Source: Allolobophora icterica (taxonomy: Eukaryota; Annelida; Clitellata; Crassiclitellata; Lumbricidae). From it: 64,000 bases of DNA. Below, one piece after another: positions 51,457 through 63,714 of the stretch (its first letter is position 1; the number at the start of each line of letters is the position of its first letter). The notes beneath the pieces are model-generated. The model worked only from the letters and a program-made list of their open reading frames with translations. It had not been told where the DNA came from and did no database searches. Where the stretch lies: contig OY744613.1 in the NCBI GenBank assembly GCA_963556255.1, positions 43,566,644 through 43,630,643 of the forward strand, written 5' to 3'. The position numbers were made by a program, and so were the translations under genes.

Positions 51457-54400
51457 ATGCAGTGCGTTAGTTTAAACGGTCACAAGATTTACAACGTCAC
51501 TGTTGGAAAGGCTCTTCCCGAGGTACACACCATGCGCTGTTTGGTTTATGTTGAATGTGCACGCGGTCTGTCTAATGTAAGAGAGGATCACAACTGCGCT
51601 TCAGGTCACTTTGAGACAGCGGCGATGCACGTTATCCAAATGGATTTCTTATTATTTATACGATATTGCTCTTGGTAATCCTGGGTTTTAGCATCCGAAA
51701 TTATTTTCATTGAAACGTTCTAATACAATATACAATAAATAATCATCGTTCATCCAACTTCTAGTTTTGAGTTATATTTTAATCGATTATCCAGCTTCTA
51801 GTTTCGTGAATATTTTCGTCAATATTCCAACTTCTAGTTCGAGTTTTACTATAAAATGTTTTCATCGGTCATACACGGGAATAATATCGGCACTAAAACG
51901 ATATATTTTCATCGCAATTCCAACTTCTAGTTTGACTTTAACTATGTAATATTTTAATCGATCATCCGGCTTCTAGTTTCATTGATCTTTTCATCAATCT
52001 TCCAACTTCTTGTTTGAGTTTAACTTACTGTGAAACGTTTTCATCGCTCATGCAATGTAAATAATTTCGGACGCTAAAACCCAGGATTACCTTGCTCTTA
52101 ATGGACGTGCTGTATACGAATTTAATTTAGATTGAAGTGTACAATGTAATTGCGAGAGACCCTGACCACTTTTGGGCGAACATGTACAATCGGGGTGCCT
52201 GTGTACTATCTGGGTGGGTGTCTTTTCATCGTGAGGGTCGGTTTAAGGTAAACGTACAAAGCTGTTCAATATTTCTATGTGAATTGCAATGTGGCTGTCC
52301 AAGACTGCGATGGAATAGATAACTGAAAACTAATCATAACTGCTATTAAATCAGTGAGTAGTAAGTACTTACTGATGCATGACATGCAATCCACACTATC
52401 ATGATACTGCTTCACTTCAGTCTTCTCAGTCTTTCCAAAGTTTTTCCAAGCTTCTAATGGTTTTCGTTGCTTTTCACTCAATGACTAGTTATTTTTGTGC
52501 AGTTCTGTAATCTCTCTCACAGTCTGTGATGGCCATATTGTTTCCTTGGTGATCTTAGTTTAATTCTGCCATTAAGCCATTTTATTATGCCTCTTAAAGA
52601 CCCCGTGGAAGTACTGTATTAATGGATATTAGTCAGTAAGTAAACACTTGACTGACACATTGTAAGATGTTTTAAGACTTTTTTTCCAAAGGGCAGTTTA
52701 CTGCGAAAGAGAAAGTGTTAATTGCTGATTTGCTTATGGATTGCAATGCACTGAATTATTAATTTGTAGTTCCATAGAGATTTAATTGGGTGTTTGTAAA
52801 CTGTGCTCTAATTATCAGTGGATGGTTTATTCCTCGGGGTTTGGCAACTTATCAAAGTTATGAACTCTGGTGTGAACAGTGACAGATCCGTTCGTTTCAG
52901 GTCTCGTGTGGACAAACATTTGCCATAGCCATGGAATGTGTAGCCTATTCTCATTGTTGCTGAAACACGGGCCCTTTTAGTTGTGGCACTAATGGTTGAT
53001 ATCTTGATCTCCAGCTCATAGTTGCAAAAAGAGCTGCTCAAATGTTCTTTCTCCAGTGACAGATGAAGTAAGGGAAAGAACCAACGTATCAATTAAGTAA
53101 TTGTGTTCTCAGTTTCGAAAATCAGATATCAACGTCATGTCATTCTCAATTTAAAATTACCTCTTTCAAATTGCTGATCCGCCATAGGCTGCCTATCTGT
53201 CTTACAGACTGATCTTCTGGATATTGACCTGATTACAGCTTGGTTTTGGTGTTCGATCGTTTGATGCCTTTTGCATTAGATATCGGCACAATAGAAGTTA
53301 CTAATTGCCTTTACAATATATTGAAGAGAAGCTATATAATAGTTGCTATGACGAAAGGATTGCAGCCTAGTCACTTAGTTGTTTTTTTTGTTTTTAGTGG
53401 TTGAGCGATCAGAAGAAGAGAAAACTGCAGCAGAAGGATCTTGGTAATGTTTCCGATTTGTTTCTTTATGATATTTTTGGCTTTTAAATTTCTTACCATT
53501 GTGTGTTTTGGTCTTTTTAGCATGATTCTTATTCCCAAGATGTTTCCTTTGCAAACATATCACCTGTACTTGGCCTCATAGCCTTTGTTTAATGGTTGTA
53601 TGACTATAAGCAATCTACAGCCTTGGGTAATAATCATGACAACCACATATTGTGACAAAATTTAGCCACAAATAATTACAAATTTTAGCCATAAATAGTT
53701 GCAACAACTATTAGCAAGAAATAGTAGCCACAAAATTTAGTCATAAATAATTGCATCATCAATTAACAAGAATTATTACTGATAAAATTTGGCCACAAAA
53801 TAGTGGCAATATATCAATTGGGGGACAATTGGGCCTTCATCCCTTAGACATTTAACCTGCATTAGCAGGAACATTTAGCGCTTGCTATCCACAATTCCAC
53901 ATGAATAGTAAATAAATAAAAATATTGAGATAATACAACTTAATAGCGAATAATAATGATGATAAATATATTCATTTTTTCTTGAACAGATATTCGAAGA
54001 CGAATTGAACTGATCCAGGATTTTGAGATGCCTATACTTAGCACGGCCATCAGGGTCTCCAAAAATCAACAGTACATCATGGCCACTGGTAGAATTGTTT
54101 TGGCTTTTTCCAAATGCCTTTGGCTTCTTATTTAATTAAGTTGTTTTTATTAGGAAATCTGGCTTCTAAGTTGTTATTGTTTTGTCTAAGGTTTATTTAG
54201 TTATTTCATGACAATAATGCATTTTTAAATGATTAATGTTGATTTTTGATGAGTTGATTTCTTATTTATCTTGTCTGTTTCCTGATATAAGGTTGCAATT
54301 GTAATTGAATGCATGCATCAGGGTTGTTGTGGCTTGAGTAATTAGTAACTTCTATTGTGCCGGTGTCTAATGCACAAAGCATCAACCGATGGCAACCAAA

Positions 54401-57400
54401 ACCAAGTCATAATCAGGTCAATATCCAGACAATCAGTCCATAAGACAGAGAGGCAGCCTATGGTGGATAAGCGTTTTGAAAGAGGTTAGTTTTAAGTTGA
54501 GAACGAAATGACATAAGTGACTGAGCAGAGTGCACAGACACAGGGAGTGAGTACCGTAATAAAAATAGGTCCAGCAACTGAAAGAAACTCATTCTCAAAG
54601 ACCAGTTGTTGATTTATTTATGACCCGACAAAGATAGTCAGATGTGTTGTAAGCGAATGGTGTGTAATTGTAGTTGTGGCACGATCGTGGGGTTGAAGGA
54701 GATTTTACGCACTTAAACAGTTTGATGAATACTGAAATTAATTGGATTATTGTATTCTGAAAGACATTTGTCTTGGTACTCGGTTGTAAAGAAAAATCTA
54801 GAATCAACTAAACTTGAGTTGTGTAATTGTGCCTGACGGTCAACAAATCATTTGGATCCAATAAGCTAATAATGCAATATGAACTTCTTTGTTGAACTCC
54901 TGAAGTATAATTATGGATAAGTTCTGTGACTGGCTGTCCTCACCCTGGAATGGGCATTCTCGGTAGCTGGTCCAAAGATTTGCTATTATGCTGCCCAGTT
55001 TAATTCTGCCATGGTGAGGACTTGTTCACCCCAAAAGGTCAGGGGTTCAAATCCCTGTCATTGCAGACATTTGGTTTGAGATTTCTGCTCCGCCTGCACC
55101 CCTAGCCAACTTTGCTATTATGAGCACACTGACTATACACTGTTGGTGGGAAGGTGAGACAGCGAGGGAGAGGACTAGCCACCCGACATCGGGGTTAAGA
55201 AAATGAATTTGCTAACACTTCATACCCTTGGCTGCCTCAGGGCTGGCTTGATGGACTGCTCTTATTATCTGTGCATTCCATTAGTTTTCTTATGTCAACC
55301 AGAACTAAACTCAAAACTCGTGTTTCAACTTTACCCACCATAGACTAACTTTTGGCTTTACTCATCCACAGGAATGTCAAAGCGACTTCTCCATTGGATT
55401 TTAATTATATCACTTTAAGCAGCCGTTTATTGATTTCTTGGGTATTACATTAATGGCTATAGAATCCATTAGAATGGGTTGTTATATTAGATTCTCTACC
55501 CTTTGCTTATTCTGTTGTCATAAAATGTCTGTTAGGCGTTTATAAGCCACGTGTGAGATGTTTTGACGTCAACCAGAAGTCGATGAAATTCGATCGGTGT
55601 ATGGACGCAGAGGTCGAGACTTTTCAGATCCTTTCTGACGATTACACTAAGGTCAGTCATTTCAAGCTTCGTAAACAATGAGTCATTGCTTCTGTTATAA
55701 ATGCATTGTACATGTCAAACCCCTCCTTGGAAATTTTATTTATTTACTCAAATTCACTCAATCTTTGCTTGTTCAGTAACTCAGCCAAGTCAATTCCTTC
55801 ACTTAAATTTGCAATAACTCCTTGAGCGACATAATTCAATCAAAGGCTCACTCTGCATCTCTCTTTATTGGATTTATGAACATTCCTTTTTCCAGATTCA
55901 TTCATTGGATAAACTTATTGATTGTAAAAACATGTAACATATTGCTAAATAAGGCGTTAATATTATTAATACATGAAATATTTTTTGTCTCTAAGTCATT
56001 GTCATTTTGAAGTGCAGTTCTACTTACAATAATGATTTGTAGAACTTTTGAGATTATATTCTTTGTAGCCAGATACTTAGCACAGTACATGTTACTTAGG
56101 TACTTAATTACAGTACATCTTACTTAGGTACTTAAAGCGATACCTGTTACTTAGTTACTTATTACAGTGCATCTTACTTAGGTAATTGTCTTAACTGTTG
56201 TGTTTGCTAGCCTAATTAGTGTTAAACCGCTAAGTGCTTTGAGAAGAACAAGTTCATCTGTGATCAGACAAATGCTCAGACAACTTGAGAGGTCACCACT
56301 GGTGGGCTCTCTCATACACGTAGAGCCAAACAACTGGAGCTGACAGTGTTGACAAAGTTAACAGTGGAAACTATATTCAGAATTGCTGATCTGCATTGCA
56401 TTAGATTTTAAATGGTTGCCGATTGGTTAGAGAGATCTCTCAGCCTGTCATGTGGAGATTATGGGTTCCAGTCACCATAGAGGTGCTCACTTTGTATGGC
56501 CATTGAGCAAGTCCTTCACTCACAATTGCTCAGCACCGTTGATTCTCTGTCTCATGGTCATGTGTTCACTTCTGAATTTTGGATAGATGGCAGTATCAAA
56601 TACAGTTAGATCAGTGTTACACCTACATGTGACTAATTATATGTGACTGTGTTACATTGTGATTCAGATGGTATTCCTGCAAAATGATCGTTTTGTCGAG
56701 TTCCACAATCGCGCTGGATCCTTGTATCGAACACGAATCCCAATGTATGGACGCGACTTCGACTACCTACAGACAAAAGCCGAATTGTTCTTTGTTGGTC
56801 GCAGGTACATCATACGACTTGAATACATTGTGTGATACACTGTTATGTAATTATTCGTATAGCACCTCTTCAAGTGCGACTCATTAGAGTTGCTTCTGAC
56901 TTAATGGCAGAAACCAGGACAAAGAGAATGAATTTGTCGCCTTTTCATCCACTTCGCCTTCCAATCAGTCGCATTCTAAATACGACCCACAATAACAGCT
57001 CTCTTCTGTTTCCTTTCTCTGGTTTTGTGGCAAGTGGAATTAGTTCTTTATGTGATATTTTGGGACAACCCCTCTGCCTTGATGCAGCGCTCATGAATAA
57101 GCTGGTACACTGCCTCAGCTATTAAATACTGCTTTATGTATTAACAACACAGTGGCAAATTGGTTATAGCGCTCGCTTTGTAATGCAAAGAGTACGGGTT
57201 TAAGCCTAACCTCTGAGATGATTATTGTTAGTTACTGCTTTTGGACAAGTCCTTTGCCCAGAATTACTCAACGCCATCAATTGACGCTTGGTCATTAAGT
57301 AAAGGTGCTTGATAAATGGATAATAGTAATAAAATAACTATAATTAATGTTGAGCTGAAGGTGGTTTCCAATTGCTTTTCTCCAGTTAAAGTGTGTCTCC

Positions 57401-60400
57401 TGTTCCAACACTGGTCTTAATAAGTTTCTATTAAGTCTTAATGAGTTTCAATTAAGTCCTAATGAGTTTCAGTTAAGTCCTAATGAGTTTCAGTTAAGTC
57501 TTAATAAGTTTCTATTAAGTCTTAATGAGTTTCAGTTAAGTCTTAATGAGTTTCAGTTAAGTCTTAATGAGTTTCAGTTAAGTCCTAATGAGTTTCAGTT
57601 AAGTCTTAATGAGTTTCAGTTAAGTCTTATTGAGTTTCAGTTAAGTCCTAATGAGTTTCAGTTAAGTCCTAATGAGTTTCAGTTAAGTCTTAATGAGTTT
57701 CAGTTAAGTCTTATTGAGTTTCAGTTAAGTCCTAATGAGTTTCAGTTAAGTCTTAATGAGTTTCAGTTAAGTCCTAATGAGTTTCAGTTAAGTCCTAATG
57801 AGTTTCAGTTAAGTCTTAATGAGTTTCAGTTAAGTCCTAATGAGTTTCAGTTAAGTCCTAATGAGTTTCAGTTAAGTCTTAATGAGTTTCAGTTAAGTCC
57901 TAATGAGTTTCAGTTAAGTCCTAATGAGTTTAAGTTAAGTCCTAATGAGTTTCAGTTAAGTCCTAATGAGTTTCAGTTAAGTCTTAATGAGTTTCAGTTA
58001 AGTCTTAATGAGTTTCAGTTAAGTCCTAATGAGTTTCAGTTAAGTCCTAATGAGTTTCAGTTAAGTCTTAATGAGTTTCAGTTAAGTCTTATTGAGTTTC
58101 AGTTAAGTTTGTCTTGTGACCATGATTTAACTCTGATGTATTGAGAAGTTACGTTGTTTTAGTTTATGCAGCTCGACAACATTTTGTAAGTTCTCGTTGC
58201 GTGAAGAGATTTTGAATATATTTCTTATGCATTTGTTGTTAGCAATGAAATCGTTCGAATGAATCTGGAAAAAGGAATGTTCATGAATCCAATAAAGACA
58301 GATGCAGAGTAAGCTTTCGATTGAATTATGTTGCTTACACTTTAAAGACGCATTGGTGTCCCAGTCACTTTTATGAAACGTTTGTTGTTAAAGTGTTTAT
58401 GAGTGATTGCAGATTAAAGTGAATGAATTGACTTGGCTGAGCTACTGAACAAACGAAGATTGAGTGCATTTGAATGCAAGAATTGCTGAATGACAGATTC
58501 GATATAGATGCATTAGACTTGCCTTGAGAGCACTTGCCGTGGTGGATATTACGAGTATGAAGTCCTGTGTAAATTATGTAGGACAATTTTGTCTGCTGTT
58601 TCCAGGGAAATTCTCTGCTGTCAACTGAACGATCATCATGAGTTTCTTATGTGTGGAACAAACGACGTAAGTGGCTGAAGCTGATTAGGGTTTTAGTTAG
58701 GAGATCTGTCTGCATGGCTTCTACCACATGGGCTAAAGCGGCCACTAGTAGTCCCAGAACCACATGTGCCAGAATAACTGGAAAGGATATGTGAAACCTT
58801 GGTTACACTGCATGGAGAAAGGTCCATACTAGTTTTTGTTATTCTTCTTCCTCCTCCTCCTCCTCCTCCTTTTATTATTTTTATTATTATTATTGTACAT
58901 TTATTATTTGTATTTCTTCACCCGAGGTAGTGCTAATCCTTTAGGCTGTCAAAATTGTCTGGAGGGTGGATGTTTGGAACGGCCTTTCACTCGGCAAGTT
59001 GGGCAAAGGTGCCGCAGAAGGCAAGATCACATTAAAGCATTGAGTGGCGATTGCTAGGCGCTGTCTCAGGACAGGCAAACCCATACAGTCTGAGTTACAA
59101 GGTGAGCACTTTCGAAAGTGTGAATACCATAATGCCCGCTTGGAGAGAGTGTCAGCTGCATAGTTCAGTCTGTTCTGTCAATTTGTTGATGTCATCTATC
59201 CGAAGATTTGCTTCTGTTAACTTACTTGAAACATTTAGCTTGTTTCTCGTTCCTCTGATCTGTCGAATTCTGTAATGGATTTTGACTTTAGGTTGCTATT
59301 TCACTTGAGAAGGCTGATGTCTTGGACATTGAAAAGGTGCTATGCAGATCTGCATGCTATTTTAACTAGGTACTCTGTACTCTGTGGCGAAGACTTGTCG
59401 ACCAATGCTCCGATCGGAACGGGAGGAACTAAGTCTAAGTCTAAGACTCTGTACACACCTTTTATAAGCATTTGATTACTGTTGTTTATCACAGGAGTTT
59501 GGCACCTCTGAGTAGGTATCTTGTGGATGCTATATAAGTTATCCAAATGAATTAATTAATTAGATTAGACTAGATTAGAGAGATGGGGAGGGGAGAGGGA
59601 GGAGGAATTCTTTTGATCTTAAAAACTGTTTCTTGTATTATTCGTTTCTCTAGAATAATCTGTTGTTTTTGTTTCAGGGTCGTTTGGAGGCATTTGACCA
59701 CAGGACAAGACGTCGTATCAACGGACTCAACTGTCGACCGCTTCTTGGTCTCAACCCATCGTATGTTGTATTGTATTGTATTGTATCTAAACACATATAA
59801 AGCGCCTCTCACAGCATTCTCTAATCAGAGGCGCTCCCAGTGTGAAAGACCCAGTGAATAGAAAGTGGTTTTAAGACAGCAGAACGAGGCACTTGGGCCA
59901 CCAGCTAATAAAGAGACACGTGTCAATGGAGGGATTTGATTCCATAGAGCAGGACCAATGTAAGAAAACGCTCGAGTTTTGACCATAGTGGTCCTGGCTC
60001 GTGGTACAAAACGATCATGGCGATTATGCGATCGCAATGGACGGAGGGAAGTAGCTGAAACTGGCAGACGAACTGAGGTACGTGGGTGCTAAGCCTGTAC
60101 AGGAACGAAGGACTAAAGTGTTCTTATGCATCTGTATTCTACTGCGCTGGTTATCCATGCAATAGCGCATTGAGTTAAAGATCTCGATGCTTTTTCTTAA
60201 TTGCTGAATTTGCCTGGCAGGTTGTGCCCCATCTTACCTCAGAAATCTTTGCATTTCAGTATCTTCCTTCCCCTGTCGCAGATTTCTCCACTCTGCAACG
60301 TATGGTGACTAGTGCCATAAATTGTACATAAATTTTAATTAGTGTTGTAATTTGTTTAGCACCATGAATTTACATAAATTTGAATCAGTTAGCATTGTGA

Positions 60401-63400
60401 TTTTTATTTTGCCGTGAATTTAAAATAAATTTGAATTAATTAGTATTGTAATTTGTGTAGTGCAATCAATTTTACATGAATTTTAATTAATTGGTGATTT
60501 TATTTCTATAGATCCATAAATTTAACATTACTTTGAAGTAATTGGTATTGTAATTGTTGCAGAGAATTAATATACAATGCCTTTTAAGACTCTTCAACAA
60601 GAAAGGCTGCATCTTAAGAAAAATATATTCAGATATCCAGAGATTGTACTGCTATCACCAGTAATGAGAACCACAAGTTTAGTCATGTGGTACTGGTAAT
60701 TCCAACTTTATATAGCATCACTTAAAGAGAGACTCGTGAGAGGCGCTCCCGACCTAACACAATGAAACCACAATCGAACAAGATGATCTTGAAGCTTTTG
60801 CAGAAAAAAGGCAAAGAGAGACTGAGAAGCTCATACATGTCTCATATTTTGTCTCATTTGTTCCGACATGTTCTAGGAACTAAATAGTATTCTACCTTTC
60901 GTAGACTAATCTAGAGTACTGTTTTTTTTTTTACTGTAGCATACTCTTTCTGTAAGAAGTTGCGTTTTCTCAACTTTGATTCATAATAAACGAAATTATA
61001 TATATTTCAGTTTAAATACTTTTTTAAGTCACTAGATTTATTACCGTTATGTTTTTTAAAAGTAACTTTGTTGAATTTAGGTCTGGTGTTGCTGGAATTA
61101 CTAGCATAAAGTATTCGAGTGATTTGACTTTGGCGGTTGGAACCAGTACGGGTCAGGTACGTGGAAAGTGTGCTGGAACCCTTTTCGGACATGATAGCCG
61201 ATTGTTTGAGTATGGATTTAAGAATCCTCTGAGATGGTTACTGTGTTGGGACCGTGAGCAAGTCCTTCACTCACAGTTGCTCAAGATTGGTGCTTGGTCA
61301 TTGGTTAGCATTGTTTAGTGGTGCTTAGTAAATACGTAATGAGAATAATCATTCCGGGAGAGGCTTCAGAAGGAGAAAGATTTTGTTCATTTGTGAGTAA
61401 ACGGATGATTTGATTTCTGGTGGTTTTTTGTGGAATAAAAGTAATAGACTAATTTCTGTTTAGATTAATCTAATCGGTTCTTGCTGTCTGTTTAACAATG
61501 CTGTGTCATTACGAAGCTGATTAGCATCACCCTCCTCCTTTTTCTAGGCTTGGGACTGGCACCACTTGAAAAAGGCAGTGACAGAGTTTACTGTTTATTA
61601 ATTGAACGTAATTTACCAGTAATTGTAATTATCGTATTCTGTTCAATGCAAAGAAATTTCTTAGATTTGATTTCATTTTTGTGGAGTGCCTTGAGCATTA
61701 GAAATTTTCTCTAGTGAAGGATTTGCACAGCAGATTAAGTAGGATTTGATTGGATTTAATGATCGATACAAAGTCCTTTAAGAGTACATTAAATTTTCTT
61801 ACATAAAAACTGACTACAGTGTATTTTTTCAGATTTTAACGAAGAGCTTCTTAAGATATATTGTATATTAATTCTCTGCAAAGATTTTTTACAAAGCCAA
61901 TTACTTCAAAGTAATGTTAAATTTATGAATCTATAGAAATAAAATTACCAATTAATTCAAATTTATGTAATAATTATTATCATTATCTAATTGATTGGAG
62001 TTTCTGATTATATACTTTGTAAGTTTTTCCTTTCTTGTAGGTTATACTGTTTGACATAAGATCAAATAAACCACTGACGGTTAAAGATCACATGTTTGGT
62101 TTACCTATCAAAAGCCTCGCGTTCTCCAAAACCGAAACAAATCACGACGTCGTTCTTTCCAGTGATTCGCGCATCGTAAAAATCTGGGAGAGAGATACGG
62201 TCAGTTTCAAAGTTATATAGAGTTTGAGATGATAGAAAAACTAAGCATATCTCCTGCTGTAAATTTTTAGCCAAGTTGTGTTATATGAACCTGTGATTCA
62301 TGTATATAAATTTTACAAAGATGCTGATGAATTGGCTACCAGACGGATCTGAAATGATGCGTCTTAAGGAAGACAAACACAAACGTGTACACACAAATGC
62401 AAACACAAACGTACATGCACGCATACTTGAATAAACACTTTCATCAACATGAAAAACTATACACAAATATACACAACTATAAAAAATGTGTGCTATTGCT
62501 AGTCGTAGTGCTAATCTGTTCCCATTTGTAGTCCTGAAAAAGTTTATGTTCTCCTTAACATAGTTTTAGACATAGATATAACTGTATCTAAATCACACAT
62601 ACATAATTACATATGATTGTGATGAAGACAATAGTGCTGATATCACAGTATTTATGACGTGATGATGGTTATGATGTTGACGCCTTTGGCAATTAATGAC
62701 AATGATTACAGTATTTATTATGATGATGTTAAAGATACCTGTGGCAACTTTAATACTTCTGAAGAGATCATGGAATTTGTTTAATATGCTGATAGCATGC
62801 TGTTAAATATGTTGACCAGGGTAAACCATACACTTCCATTCAGTCTGAGCTGAAGTTGAACGATGTCTGCCTTGTACCAAATTCCGGAATGGTTTTCATG
62901 GCCAACGAATCACAAAAGATTCTCATCTACTTCATTCCAGTCAGTTTTCAACTTTAATTCTTAATCTGTGTCATTGTAATTAGTCACTTCTATTGCGCTG
63001 GTGTCTAATGCACAAGGCATCAACCGATGGCACATCTAAATGAAGCTGTGATCAGGTCAGTATTCAGATGATCAGTCTGCTAAGACAGGGAGGTGGTGAA
63101 TGGTGTGATATCCGACGGTCTATTCAGTAGTGCACTGGGTCTGAAATCCAGTGATTGTGGGTTCAAGCAAGAAATCAGTTGGAGTACGCAAGTCTTTACT
63201 TGAGACCTAAGCAATACGAATGTGTTTGCAGAACAAACTCATAACCTTGGCTGTAAGTCGTTTTCTGTAGGAGGTACTACTGGATTTCATAAAGGAATAA
63301 CATTAGATGTCTCTCGCAGTTGACATTAGGGCTTTTCTGGCAGCTGGTTGAGTTGGAGAATTGTTGGTGTGTTTTAGGATCTTGGTCCGGCTCCGAGTTG

Positions 63401-63456
63401 GTGCTCAAAGTTGACTGGAATGACAGAGGAACTCGAGGAAGACCCAGAGCCTTTGA
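51457..63456 (+). CDS. NOL10: Nucleolar protein 10 (NOL10/Enp2 homologue), 12 exons, 3' end outside the window
   Basis: Twelve coding exons, all GT-AG and phase-consistent: 51457-51522, 53398-53443, 53990-54088, 55536-55651, 56668-56804, 58243-58308, 58606-58666, 59678-59760, 61081-61156, 62041-62199, 62820-62939, 63378-63456. The translation follows human NOL10 collinearly from its first residues: GKALPE; then RRIELIQDFEMP; YKPRVRCFD; LAVGTSTGQ; VKDHMFGLPIKS; SSDSRIVKIW; LNDVCLVPNSGM; LGPAPSWCS, TEELEEDPEP. This covers the N-terminal WD40 propeller. NOL10/Enp2 is a nucleolar WD40 protein of 40S pre-ribosome maturation. The ATG aligns with the human start. Exon 8 ends just before a LINE tail. 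The C-terminal basic region lies beyond 64000. Confidence 0.95.
51674..52091. mobile_element. TIR element A4 in NOL10 intron 1
   Basis: 33-bp inverted repeats starting GGTAATCCTGGGTTTTAGC (one mismatch between ends) and the perfect 8-bp target duplication TTGCTCTT at 51666-51673 and 52092-52099. It is nearly the inverse of A1 in content. It lies 151 bp downstream of exon 1. Confidence 0.93.
52100..53397. other. Rest of NOL10 intron 1
   Basis: 52170-52250 is a piece of the dispersed repeat at 9735 and 49480. 53170-53305 is the inverted copy of the intron repeat at 54345 and 62985. No gene within. Confidence 0.5.
53170..53305 (-). repeat. NOL10 intron repeat, copy 1 (inverted)
   Basis: Reverse complement of 54345-54470: AAGTTACTAATTGC, GCACAATAGAAG and GACCTGATTAC words are shared. 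Confidence 0.75.
54345..54470 (+). repeat. NOL10 intron repeat, copy 2
   Basis: Shares TAATTAGTAACTTCTATTG, GTGTCTAATGCACAA and GCATCAACCGATGGCA with 62985-63100. Confidence 0.8.
55000..55200 (+). repeat. SINE-like repeat
   Basis: GGGGTTCAAATCCCTG is a good tRNA B box, with a weak A box upstream. It lies in NOL10 intron 3. Confidence 0.4.
56410..56600 (+). repeat. SINE with tRNA-like head
   Basis: GATTGGTTAGAGAG and GGGTTCCAGTCACC resemble A and B boxes. The following GAGCAAGTCCTTCACTCACA is shared with 61255-61280. Confidence 0.55.
56843..56925 (-). mobile_element. LINE 3' tail
   Basis: TATAGCACCTCTTCAAGTGCGACTC on the plus strand is the inverse of the usual LINE tail. In NOL10 intron 5. 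Confidence 0.55.
57150..57330 (+). repeat. SINE with tRNA-like head
   Basis: GGCAAATTGGTTATAGCGCTCGCTTTGTAATGC (seen as an A-box half) and ACGGGTTTAAGCC (B box) are followed by GGACAAGTCCTTTGCCC and TTGGTCATTAAGTAAAGGTGCTTG, a SINE tail related to 56410 and 61255. Confidence 0.6.
57415..58107 (+). repeat. 21-bp minisatellite in NOL10 intron 5
   Basis: About 33 copies of TAATGAGTTTCAGTTAAGTC plus one base, differing mainly at CC/CT and AAT/ATT positions. The variants recur as C-C-T blocks, suggesting a 63-bp higher-order unit. It lies about 135 bp upstream of exon 6. Confidence 0.97.
59488..59562 (+). mobile_element. LINE 3' tail
   Basis: GCACCTCTGAGTAGG, then GGATGCTATATAAGTTATCC and an AATTAATTAATTAG end, like the tail at 18990. 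Confidence 0.6.
59763..60080 (-). mobile_element. LINE 3' end directly after NOL10 exon 8
   Basis: The minus strand reads AFSYIGPALWNQIPPLTRVS and ends in a (TTGTA)n tail (plus-strand view, from 59763). The tail starts at the splice donor GTATGT of exon 8. Same family as 25775-26640. Confidence 0.85.
60700..60800 (-). mobile_element. LINE 3' tail
   Basis: TATATAGCATCACTTAAAGAG and GAGAGGCGCTCCCGACC on the plus strand are the inverse of a CR1/L2-like tail. Confidence 0.5.
61245..61345 (+). repeat. SINE 3' fragment
   Basis: GAGCAAGTCCTTCACTCACA and GCTTGGTCATTGG, then a GTGGTGCTTAGTAAATACG end, as in the SINEs at 56410 and 57150. In NOL10 intron 9. Confidence 0.55.
62985..63100 (+). repeat. 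NOL10 intron repeat, copy 3
   Basis: Homologous to 54345-54470. Confidence 0.8.
63115..63260 (+). repeat. SINE-like repeat
   Basis: TCAGTAGTGCACTGGG and GTGGGTTCAAGCAAG resemble A and B boxes. In NOL10 intron 11. Confidence 0.4.
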
Positions 63457-63489
63457 GTAAATAACTATCAACATTTTTGTTCTGTTTTA

Positions 63490-63705
63490 AATGGTTGAAT
63501 AGGTGGTCGTTGTACAATGGTCGATGGATGGTTGGATTGGTAAATGGATGGATGAATGGATGCAATGATGGGTTATGGATAGATTAAGTATTGGATGGAT
63601 GTGTGGATTGATGGGTGGGTGAATTGTTTGGTGAATGGATAAATGAGTAGATTGGTGAGTGGGTGAATTGACAGATGGATTGGTGGATGGATTGGTAAAT
63701 GAGCA
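63490..63705. repeat. (TGGA)n-type degenerate microsatellite
   Basis: GATGGATGAATGG and GGTGAATTG words in degenerate tandem, in the intron after NOL10 exon 12. Confidence 0.85.
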
Positions 63706-63714
63706 GATATTGGC

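Noticed and set aside
58836..58920. Leucine-rich frame near 58840
   Set aside because: Encoded by a (TCC)n/(TTA)n low-complexity tract in a NOL10 intron.
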